A stretch of DNA of 64,000 bases, from positions 62,001-126,000 of the forward strand of contig QEVS01000002.1 of assembly GCA_003577245.1 (NCBI GenBank), in the 5' to 3' direction. The notes beneath the pieces were generated by a model. It ran no database searches, was not told the origin of the DNA, and worked only from the letters and a program-made list of their open reading frames with translations. Both the position numbers and the translations under genes were made by a program. The stretch comes from a bacterium (lineage in GTDB: Bacteria; Chloroflexota; Dehalococcoidia; Tepidiformales; Tepidiformaceae). Of this stretch, positions 1 to 6,161 are shown one piece after another. Within the stretch, counting starts at the first letter, position 1. Each line of letters starts with the position of its first letter.

Positions 1-133
1 TGCGGCCGGCGTGGGGGCCCGCTGGAACTTCCACGTCGCGGATTCCGGTGTAGACCTCGCCGTTCGGCGCGGAGAGCAACTCCACGGTGTAGCCCGTCTG
101 GCGGAAGTACTTCTCGAGGTCGTCGCTCGTCAT
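1..133 (-). CDS. E2-like (ubiquitin-conjugating-fold) protein, 5' part only
   Basis: Only the first 44 codons are inside the window; the rest lies beyond position 1. The ATG at 133-131 follows the TAG stop of the ubiquitin-like gene with no spacing, so the two are translationally coupled. Visible are an N-terminal helix (DDLEKYFRQTGY), a first strand (VELL) and a second strand running into VPAGP. This matches the start of prokaryotic E2 family proteins (Prok-E2_E type), in which a helix and a 'Gy.vel' strand precede a 'lP.G' turn. The catalytic cysteine would be downstream and cannot be checked. The position right after a ubiquitin-like gene supports the call. Partial sequence keeps confidence moderate. 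Confidence 0.6.
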   Translation of the reverse strand, partial: MTSDDLEKYFRQTGYTVELLSAPNGEVYTGIRDVEVPAGPHAGR

Positions 134-373
134 CTATTTCACCCACGAGGTCGGGGTGACGCCAATGAAGCGGGTGGTGAACTTCTCGCCGTTACGCAGC
201 GGGACTTCCTGGTTGTAGTCGGTGAAGTCGTGGTGCCCGTTCTGGCGGGTCAGGATGTAGTCGGTGGCGGGCGTGAAGCCGGCGTTCTCCAGGATCTGGG
301 CGACCGTGAGCTTGTGCTCCTCGGTCGTCTGCTCCTCGCCGTCAACGAAGTACGTGATGATGTCCTTGGCCAT
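134..373 (-). CDS. Ubiquitin-like protein, single multiubiquitin-type domain
   Basis: A 79-residue protein forming one beta-grasp domain. Key features are the opening strand ITYFVDGEE, the helix LTVAQILENAG (22-32), a 'DYILTR' strand and the ending 'VPLRNGEKFTTRF' (57-69), the pattern of the prokaryotic multiubiquitin family. In related operons such proteins are conjugated to targets by an E1/E2 pair. The tail ends in TSWVK with no exposed Gly-Gly, so it may need trimming, attach in another way, or act as a scaffold. The ATG at 373 is chosen because GAAGGAG lies 7 nt upstream; an upstream in-frame start at 451 would put the probable operator inside the gene. The E2-like gene follows directly. 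Confidence 0.7.
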   Translation of the reverse strand: MAKDIITYFVDGEEQTTEEHKLTVAQILENAGFTPATDYILTRQNGHHDFTDYNQEVPLRNGEKFTTRFIGVTPTSWVK

Positions 374-412
374 GGTGAGTCTCCTTCGGGCGATCGCCCT
401 TTCGGCAGTCCG

Positions 413-441
413 CGGATAAGCTAATCCGCTAATGAGCGTAG
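413..441. promoter_or_regulatory. Candidate XRE operator upstream of the ubiquitin-like gene
   Basis: Positions 413-428 read CGGATAAGCTAATCCG, a dyad with 14 of 16 bases symmetric, followed at 435-441 by AGCGTAG. The minus-strand decamer GCGGATTAGC (429-420) and the AGCGTAG half-site both recur in the palindrome in front of the XRE gene (1525-1542). The site is about 40 nt upstream of the start at 373, where a repressor would block transcription. Binding by the neighbouring XRE protein is inferred. Confidence 0.5.
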
Positions 442-486
442 AATACCACATCGCGGACGCAGATCAACCCTTTTGGCGGCGGGAAG

Positions 487-1191
487 CTAGAAGAGGGAGC
501 CGCTGGCCGTCGGCTCCTTGAGGAGATCGAGCTTCAAGAGCCGGATGTTCGCGGCCTCGACCGAAACTGCGAAGCGGCGAGCCAGCTGCCGGGCCACGGT
601 GTCGGTCTCCGCCGTCCCCTTGAGCAACGGTCCGGTCAGGCCCAGCTCGCGCTGCACGTCGGTGAGTTGCGCTCGGAAGTGGGTTGCGGGCATGAGCAGC
701 GCGCCGCACACATACCCCGCCTGCCATTCCATCCAGTCGACCTCGCGCGCCTGCAAGATGTTGTCGCGCTTGCACTGAGTTGGCGGACCGGGGACGGGCC
801 CGAACAGTGGCAGTGGCTGCTCCATTTGAAAAAGCCAGTTGTGGAACTTGACGTGGCCAAACTCATGGGTGAGCGTCGTCCGGAGGCGGTTTTCGTTCGT
901 CCGCTCTGACAGGTAGGCCGCGACTCGCACCTTGGGGCGCTTCCCGCGGATGAAGTCCGTGACCCCCTCCACCTCGCCTTCGAGGTCGGACAAATCGGCA
1001 TACGCGTCCAAGTCGTCCGCGTCTCGCTCAATGAGCTTGGTGAGGAGGTCGGTCGGGACCGGCAAGCTGAATCCACCCAGCGTGCCTTTGGCGAACGTAG
1101 TGATAATGCCTTCGCACTCGACATCGAGATCGCGGGCGTCGTAATGAGGCCGCTCGCGGAACCGTCCTGTCCTATCCGGCACCATGCGCAT
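487..1191 (-). CDS. ImmA/IrrE-family metallopeptidase
   Basis: A 234-residue cytoplasmic zinc peptidase of the COG2856/DUF955 group. The HEFGH motif is at 109-113 and a likely third ligand is Glu155 in DWMEWQAGY; a small winged-helix-like segment (ARRFAVSVEAANIRL) closes the protein. Members such as ImmA, IrrE and CapP cleave a partner XRE repressor after DNA damage or phage infection and so switch on the controlled genes. The gene starts 6 nt after the XRE gene and shares its strand, the usual arrangement for such pairs. Its likely job here is to release repression of the ubiquitin-like operon just downstream, separated by about 110 bp holding a candidate operator. Confidence 0.85.
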   Translation of the reverse strand: MRMVPDRTGRFRERPHYDARDLDVECEGIITTFAKGTLGGFSLPVPTDLLTKLIERDADDLDAYADLSDLEGEVEGVTDFIRGKRPKVRVAAYLSERTNENRLRTTLTHEFGHVKFHNWLFQMEQPLPLFGPVPGPPTQCKRDNILQAREVDWMEWQAGYVCGALLMPATHFRAQLTDVQRELGLTGPLLKGTAETDTVARQLARRFAVSVEAANIRLLKLDLLKEPTASGSLF

Positions 1192-1197
1192 GTTGCG

Positions 1198-1506
1198 CTA
1201 CCCCTCTATGTTCCGGCGGAAGGCTTGGTACGCTGCTTGGATTCGTTCAGGCGATGCGTTCTGACCGCGAACATCGGCGGGAAGCTGGCCAACTTGATAG
1301 AGCAGAACTTCGATGGGGATCTCGAGGACCTCCGCCAACCGGCGCAGCAGACTCTCCGATGACGGCTGGCGGCGGTCATGCTCGATGTCGTTGAGATACT
1401 GGGCGGAGATGGCGCCGCCCTCGTCCTTCATCAGTTTCTCCGCGAGTTCTTTCTGGCTGTAACCCAGCTTCTTGCGCGCGGCCGAGATGGTTTCCCCCAG
1501 CGGCAT
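1198..1506 (-). CDS. XRE-family helix-turn-helix repressor
   Basis: A 102-residue protein with a lambda-repressor-type HTH at about residues 7-64 (SAARKKLGYSQKELAEKL, then AQYLNDIEHDRRQPS) and a short C-terminal tail. The ATG at 1506 is chosen because GGAG lies 9 nt upstream; an in-frame GTG at 1521 has no ribosome-binding site and would overlap the palindrome. It is the first gene of an operon with the ImmA/IrrE peptidase and probably represses both its own promoter (dyad at 1525-1542) and that of the ubiquitin-like gene. The pairing resembles ImmR/ImmA, DdrO/IrrE and CapH/CapP. Which signal triggers cleavage cannot be told from sequence. Confidence 0.85.
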   Translation of the reverse strand: MPLGETISAARKKLGYSQKELAEKLMKDEGGAISAQYLNDIEHDRRQPSSESLLRRLAEVLEIPIEVLLYQVGQLPADVRGQNASPERIQAAYQAFRRNIEG

Positions 1507-1524
1507 TCCGACACACTCCACTAA

Positions 1525-1542
1525 CTACGCGGATTAGCGTAG
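1525..1542. promoter_or_regulatory. Palindromic operator in front of the XRE gene
   Basis: CTACGC-GGATTA-GCGTAG: perfect 6-bp inverted arms around a 6-bp spacer, lying 19-36 nt upstream of the chosen XRE start. The core GCGGATTAGC and the half-site AGCGTAG recur at 413-441 before the ubiquitin-like gene. Autoregulation by the XRE protein is inferred. Confidence 0.5.
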
Positions 1543-1636
1543 GCATCACTTCGTAGCCCGTCAATGCCGCTCTCGGCGCTGTAGGCGCTCCCTGGCGACC
1601 GGCCGCGGAAAGCTAGCGGCGAATGAATTCGCAATC

Positions 1637-2066
1637 ATGACACCACACGCCCTAACCCCCGTCGACGGCCCGGCCGAGGTCATCATGGTCTTCAACCGGG
1701 ACGGCCACGGTGCCCGTGTCTACCGGGAAGCCGGTCGCCCACCGACATAGGCGTTATCCCGCTGGACTTCGCCATCGCCCAGGTTGGCGACTTCCTAACA
1801 CTTGCCCCGCCTACTTTGAGGCGTTCGCGAGCGAGCCGCGCGTGGTGCACCAGAGGCTTTCGCTCCCGGTTACTCTGCTCCGATCTCCGGGGCGGCACAG
1901 GCCCTTTCAAAAGGTGCGACGCAGCTGACCGCAGCGGCCGACCGTCGAGGGCGGGACACCGAAATCTGCCGACATTTTGCCGACCAACTTGCCGACATCG
2001 AGTGTGAGAAGACGGGAGCGGGAGAGATCGACGTCAGGGAGTCAGATTCAAAGCGGGAACATAAGT
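1637..2066 (+). pseudogene. Broken coding remnants next to the attachment scar
   Basis: No intact gene is visible between 1543 and 2109. A 37-codon frame from ATG 1637 ends at TAG 1748-1750. Another frame continues (IGVIPLDFAIAQVGDFLT) and is itself interrupted. A third frame (about 1820-2066) encodes a plausible tail containing LTAAADRRGRDTEICRHF, ending in TGA. The succession of short protein-like pieces in different frames suggests one gene broken by frameshifts. Its place just inside an attachment site is where an integrase gene often sits, but no tyrosine- or serine-recombinase motif can be seen, so no function is assigned. Confidence 0.3.
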
Positions 2067-2109
2067 GATGGATCGGGACGCTACCAAACAGGATGGGATG
2101 GCCCTGAAC

Positions 2110-2157
2110 GGACTTTTAATCCATTGGTCGAGAGTTCGAATCTCTCCGGGCCTACCA
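2110..2157 (+). other. attachment-site scar: 3' fragment of tRNA-Lys(TTT)
   Basis: The segment carries an anticodon loop CTTTTAA (2113-2119), a perfect T-arm GAGAG-TTCGAAT-CTCTC (2130-2146), the 3' acceptor strand CGGGCCT (2147-2153), discriminator A and an encoded CCA (2155-2157). The matching 5' acceptor strand AGGCCCG and any D-arm are absent upstream, so this is not a working tRNA. Such 3' fragments are left when an element integrates into a tRNA gene: the intact copy is rebuilt at the other end. The orientation puts the element to the left, with the intact tRNA-Lys predicted beyond position 1, and host sequence to the right. Confidence 0.65.
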
Positions 2158-2250
2158 GGCATTGATACCAGATTGGGAAAGGGGCTACTGCTGCAATGGC
2201 GGCCTTGCAGGGCGCGCGCCCCGCGGGCGCTTCGGGATGCCTGCGCGGGT

Positions 2251-3480
2251 TCAACCTCCCTCCACTTCGACCACGGCATGCCACAGCTCGCCCTCCAACG
2301 CTGGCGCTCCGCTTGCGCTGCCGCTCTTGTCCACCCACACCGCATCGGCGAAGCCATCGCCCCGCACAGTCACCGAGGCACAGGTCCCGGCGGTATCGCT
2401 TAGCTCAAAGACCTGTCCAATCGATCCGTCCGCGCTGGCCGTTACATAGGCGGCCTGCTTGGTGTCGTCGGCCTTCGGGTCCACCCCTTCGGACTGCTCC
2501 CAGCCGAGGATCATGTCGCCATCCGCCTCGCAACTCAGGCGCGGGAACCAACCGTTGCCCACCACCACAGGCTCACCAAACGTTGCGCCGCCATCGGCCG
2601 AACGCAGCAGCGTGATCTTCCCCCTCCCGTGGTGGGCCAGCCACACCACCCCATTGTCACCAGCGCAGACTGTCGGGTCGCCGGTGTTGGTGCGGGTAAC
2701 TTCCTGCTCCGGGGCCCAGGTCGCACCGCCATCCAGGGAGCGCCGCAGGTAGACGTGGTAGGGGCCATCGCGGTTATCCCTCCAGGTGACCCACACCGAT
2801 TTCCCCGAAATCGCCACCGCCGGCCACAAGGGGGCGGCGTCCGACCCATCGATGCGGAACGGCTTCGACCATTCCTCAGTCTCGCCGTCCCGGGTGGCGA
2901 AGTGGATCTCCGAGTCGTCTTCATCACCAACGAACCAGGCCGCGACCACTGTTCCAGCGCTTGCCGCGAGCGAGAGCCCGCTCGCGTTCGCTTCGAGCAG
3001 ATGCGGAGGTGTCCATGTTGCCCCACCGTCTGACGACTCGCTGAGGTACACGCCCGCCTGGCCTCCGGGCGCCGTTTCCGTCCAACCGATGACGATGGTC
3101 TCATCCGAGGCCGCGATAGCAGTAAGCGACACCCGGCCCTGCCCGCTCGAGACGGCTACCGGTTGTACGTCAGCTGCCGACCCGTTGGCGGAGCCGTGCA
3201 TCACCACCCGGCTGCCGGTCACGAACACGTAGTGCTGCATCCCATCGCTGCCCGTGACCACCTGGGCCGCGTTGTTGAACCCGATGGTCGCCGAGCTCCC
3301 CGCCGCTTTCAGTTGTTCGGGTGCCACCGGGGCGGACGCGTTTCGGGGATTCGCAGAGGCCCCCGCCGTGGGCGAAGCGGAAGGTGCGCCGTCTGCTCCA
3401 CCCTCGCTCGCGCTCGAACACGCCGCATTCGCTGCCAGGACCGCGATCAGCACCAGGGTCGTCAACAATCTCGTCTTCAC
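2251..3480 (-). CDS. Secreted lipoprotein with Asp-box (BNR/sialidase-like) propeller
   Basis: A 409-residue protein starting at GTG 3480 with GGAGG upstream. A lipoprotein signal peptide ends at Cys21, followed by a Ser/Ala/Gly-rich linker. Three Asp-box motifs (S-x-D-G-G-A-T-W/F) occur at about 149-156, 248-255 and 294-301, typical of six-bladed sialidase-fold beta-propellers. The Arg triad of true sialidases cannot be identified, so it may be a binding propeller rather than a glycosidase. It would sit on the outer face of the membrane. It is the first host gene right of the tRNA scar and has no clear operon partner; the cupredoxin gene lies 120 bp upstream on the same strand. Confidence 0.75.
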   Translation of the reverse strand: MKTRLLTTLVLIAVLAANAACSSASEGGADGAPSASPTAGASANPRNASAPVAPEQLKAAGSSATIGFNNAAQVVTGSDGMQHYVFVTGSRVVMHGSANGSAADVQPVAVSSGQGRVSLTAIAASDETIVIGWTETAPGGQAGVYLSESSDGGATWTPPHLLEANASGLSLAASAGTVVAAWFVGDEDDSEIHFATRDGETEEWSKPFRIDGSDAAPLWPAVAISGKSVWVTWRDNRDGPYHVYLRRSLDGGATWAPEQEVTRTNTGDPTVCAGDNGVVWLAHHGRGKITLLRSADGGATFGEPVVVGNGWFPRLSCEADGDMILGWEQSEGVDPKADDTKQAAYVTASADGSIGQVFELSDTAGTCASVTVRGDGFADAVWVDKSGSASGAPALEGELWHAVVEVEGG

Positions 3481-3602
3481 TGGATTCCCTCCGTCAAGCT
3501 GTACAACTCACATGGCCGGGAAACGCCGGAACGTGACGTGACGCGCCTTTACCTCTTGGCGAGCGGCTGCAAGGTGGCAAGCACGCTTCGAGCAACACTC
3601 TG

Positions 3603-4076
3603 CTAGTCCAGGACTATCACGTCGCCGAACATATCGGTTGGGTGGATGTCGCACTGGTAGAGGTACTCTCCCGGCACGCCCGGTGCGGTGAAGATGAGCA
3701 CCCCCTTCTTGCCCGGACTGATGAACTCCGGGTCTGACACGGTGTCGTCGCCGGTGAAGTACCTCCCGTCGATGCCCGAAAAGCGCATGTTGTGGATGGC
3801 CGAACCGGTGTTCACAAGCTTCACGGTGACCGCCTTCCCGGCCGGGACCGTGAGCGCGGGGTTGTTCTGACCGTCGAGCACGAAGACGTTCCCGGCGCTT
3901 TCGTTCATGAGCAGTTCGTAGGCGGCCCGGCTCTCACCATCACCGCCGGGGACGTCGCCGCCGGATCTTTCGCCGTCACCACCGCAGGACGCGGCGAGGG
4001 CGATGCTGATCGAGAGGAGGGCAGGGAGCGCGAACGAACGATCTCTCCCGGTTCCCGGAGCGCAGGTGGCCTTCAT
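3603..4076 (-). CDS. Cupredoxin-domain lipoprotein
   Basis: A 157-residue protein with a lipoprotein signal ending at Cys31, a Gly/Asp-rich linker and one cupredoxin domain. The four type-1 copper ligands are all recognisable: His95 in IHNMRF, then Cys142, His145 and Met149 in YQCDIHPTDMFG. It is therefore probably a membrane-tethered blue-copper electron carrier or copper-binding protein on the cell surface. The domain resembles plastocyanin/azurin-like C-terminal modules of nitrite reductase and cytochrome oxidase. No oxidase genes lie nearby, so its partner is unknown. It lies 99 bp downstream of the two-component pair on the same strand. Confidence 0.8.
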   Translation of the reverse strand: MKATCAPGTGRDRSFALPALLSISIALAASCGGDGERSGGDVPGGDGESRAAYELLMNESAGNVFVLDGQNNPALTVPAGKAVTVKLVNTGSAIHNMRFSGIDGRYFTGDDTVSDPEFISPGKKGVLIFTAPGVPGEYLYQCDIHPTDMFGDVIVLD

Positions 4077-4175
4077 CAGTGCGTGAAACCTACTCTGGTT
4101 TTCGTCGCCAGGCAGTCAACGGCGCAGGGGCAAAGCGGGACAGGGAGCGGGTGGGGCGAATGCGCCAGCGGGGTC

Positions 4176-4847
4176 TCAGGGACGGGTACGTTCGCCGGGC
4201 TGGACGAGGCCGCACTCATAGGCGAAGACGACCGCCTGGACGCGGTCACGCAGTTCAAGCTTGGCCAGGACGCGGGCAACGTGGGTCTTCACGGTGGTCT
4301 CGCTCACGACGAAGACGGTGGCAATCTCGGCATTGGAGAGCCCTTGGGCCATGAGCTCCAGCACTTCGCGCTCCCGGGCGGTGAGCTCGCTGACGCCCCC
4401 CGGGAGTGCCCGGGCGGGCTTGCGGTGCACGAATCCCTCGATTAGCCGGCGCGTGATTGAGGGCGCGAGGAGGGCTTCCCCGGAGACCACAGCACGGATA
4501 CCGGCCACAAGCCGTTCGGGAGGCACGTCTTTCAAGAGGAACCCGCTGGCCCCGGCGCGCAGGGCGTCGTAGACGTACTCGTCCATGTCGAAGGTGGTGA
4601 GCATGACGACCCGGGCCGCGGCGTCGCCGGCCAGTATCTGGCGGGCGGCGGCGATGCCGTCGAGGTTGGGCATGCGCACATCCATGAGCACGATATCGGG
4701 GCGCAGGCGCCTGACGGCGGCCACGGCTTCGACGCCATCGGCAGCCTCGCCCACGACCTCAACATCGTGCTCGGCTTCGAGGATCATGCGGAAGCCGGCG
4801 CGCACCAGCGCCTGGTCATCAACCACGAGGACGCGGATGGCGCTCAT
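4176..4847 (-). CDS. NarL/FixJ-family response regulator
   Basis: A 223-residue regulator with an N-terminal receiver domain (acidic Asp10/Asp11, phospho-acceptor Asp56 in LMDVRMP, conserved Lys in LLKD) and a C-terminal LuxR-type HTH at about 155-210 (LTAREREVLELMAQGLSNAE). It should bind DNA as a dimer after phosphorylation by the histidine kinase encoded just upstream; kinase stop and regulator start overlap in ATGA at 4844-4847, a classic coupled pair. The likely target is the divergent MMPL transporter promoter between 6026 and 6161, as in many kinase-regulator-exporter triplets; this is inference from position. Confidence 0.93.
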   Translation of the reverse strand: MSAIRVLVVDDQALVRAGFRMILEAEHDVEVVGEAADGVEAVAAVRRLRPDIVLMDVRMPNLDGIAAARQILAGDAAARVVMLTTFDMDEYVYDALRAGASGFLLKDVPPERLVAGIRAVVSGEALLAPSITRRLIEGFVHRKPARALPGGVSELTAREREVLELMAQGLSNAEIATVFVVSETTVKTHVARVLAKLELRDRVQAVVFAYECGLVQPGERTRP

Positions 4848-6025
4848 GCCGGCGCCTGCACGGGCAGGCGGGCGCGGAGCCTGTAGCCGCCTTCGGGTCG
4901 CGGCCCGGCTTCGATCTCGCCGCCGTAGATGGTGACGCGCTCGCGCATGCCGAGCAGGCCCTGCCCACCGCCATTGGCGGCAGCCGGTCCCCTGCCATCG
5001 TCACAGACTTCGACTTCGATTCCGCCGGGTTCGTAACGCAGATGCACTTCGGTGTGTTTGGCGTTGGCGTGCTTGCGGGCATTGGTGAGGCCTTCCTGCA
5101 CCACACGGTAGGCGGTCAGGTCGACACCGGGCGGAAGTGGCACGGGCTTGCCTTCGACATGGAGGTCGACGGCGAGCCCGAGTTCGCGGGCCTGTTCCAC
5201 GAGCTTCGCCACCTGGCCGAGCCCGGGCTGGGGCTCCAGCTCGGGGGCGTCATCGATGAGCCGCAGGATGCCGACGAGGCGGCGCATTTCGGCGAGCGCC
5301 TCGCGGCCGGTCTGCTCGACGGCGAGAAGCGCGTCGCGCTCCCTGGTCTGTTCGGGCGCGAGCAAGCGGCGCACAGCGGAGGCCTGGATGGTCATGACGC
5401 TGACGCTATGGCCGAGGACGTCGTGCAACTCGCGCGCGATGCGGGCGCGCTCTTCGGCGATGGCCGCGCGGGTTGCTTCTTCGCGGCCGCGGGCGAGGTC
5501 GGCAGCGCGCGTCTCGGCGGCCTCGGCACGGGCGCCGCGCCGTTGCAGGGCGAATCCCGCCAGCCAGACCATCGAGAAGAGACCCGTGGTGAAGACGTAG
5601 CTTCCTGCTGAACTGGAGGGCTCGTTGAAGGCGACGGTGAGAGCCCCGCCGGCAACCAGCAGCAGTCCGGCCCGCGCCTGCGTGGGGTCGGGGAGATTGC
5701 CGAGGAGGAAGGAGGCTGCAATACCGGCAGCGAAGACGCTCAGGGTGAAGACGACGAGCCGTCCATCGACGAACGAGAGCGCGGCGGCCAGCACCCAGAC
5801 CGATGCGCCGGCGGCAAAGGGCCACCGCTGCCGAACAAGGAGCGGGAGCACGAGGAGCGCGGCCGCAGGGGCGGCGAACCAGGCTGCTGTCTCGGGGGCG
5901 CCTGCGCCGTCACGCCGCAACGTGATTTCGAGGGCAGCGTCGATGGCTGCGACCACCGCGGCGGCTTCCAGCCAGTAGCCCCTCACGAATGAGCGAAGCC
6001 TTTGCATGCGCTGAGCGTACGACAT
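4844..6025 (-). CDS. Sensor histidine kinase, HisKA_3 type
   Basis: About 393 residues from the ATG at 6025 (a second ATG is at 6007; longer frames run into the divergent promoter). The N-terminal third has several hydrophobic transmembrane segments. It is followed by a HisKA_3 dimerisation box with phospho-His in ARIARELHDVLGHS, and a HATPase_c domain with the N box QEGLTNARKHA, D-x-G (DDGRGP) and a G box GQGLLGMRER. This is the DesK/LiaS/NarX-like layout that pairs with LuxR-type response regulators. It probably senses a membrane or envelope signal, since it has no clear extracellular ligand domain. It shares an intergenic region with the MMPL transporter. Confidence 0.9.
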   Translation of the reverse strand: MSYAQRMQRLRSFVRGYWLEAAAVVAAIDAALEITLRRDGAGAPETAAWFAAPAAALLVLPLLVRQRWPFAAGASVWVLAAALSFVDGRLVVFTLSVFAAGIAASFLLGNLPDPTQARAGLLLVAGGALTVAFNEPSSSAGSYVFTTGLFSMVWLAGFALQRRGARAEAAETRAADLARGREEATRAAIAEERARIARELHDVLGHSVSVMTIQASAVRRLLAPEQTRERDALLAVEQTGREALAEMRRLVGILRLIDDAPELEPQPGLGQVAKLVEQARELGLAVDLHVEGKPVPLPPGVDLTAYRVVQEGLTNARKHANAKHTEVHLRYEPGGIEVEVCDDGRGPAAANGGGQGLLGMRERVTIYGGEIEAGPRPEGGYRLRARLPVQAPA

Positions 6026-6161
6026 TCTCTGCGGGCCGGGAGTCATCCTGAAGAACGAGTGCGGAATCATCCGGGACGATGACCGGGAATCGGGCCCGGT
6101 GTGGACGCTGCCGGCGCCCCCGGGAACGACCATTGCCATATCCCACCTGTGGAGAAGGGCA

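Noticed and set aside
11..424. A 137-codon plus-strand frame at the left edge
   Set aside because: It lies opposite the ubiquitin-like and E2-like genes, which have matching families and a ribosome-binding site.
2065..2157. Working tRNA-Lys gene on the plus strand
   Set aside because: The 5' acceptor strand AGGCCCG and D-arm are absent upstream; only the 3' half is present.
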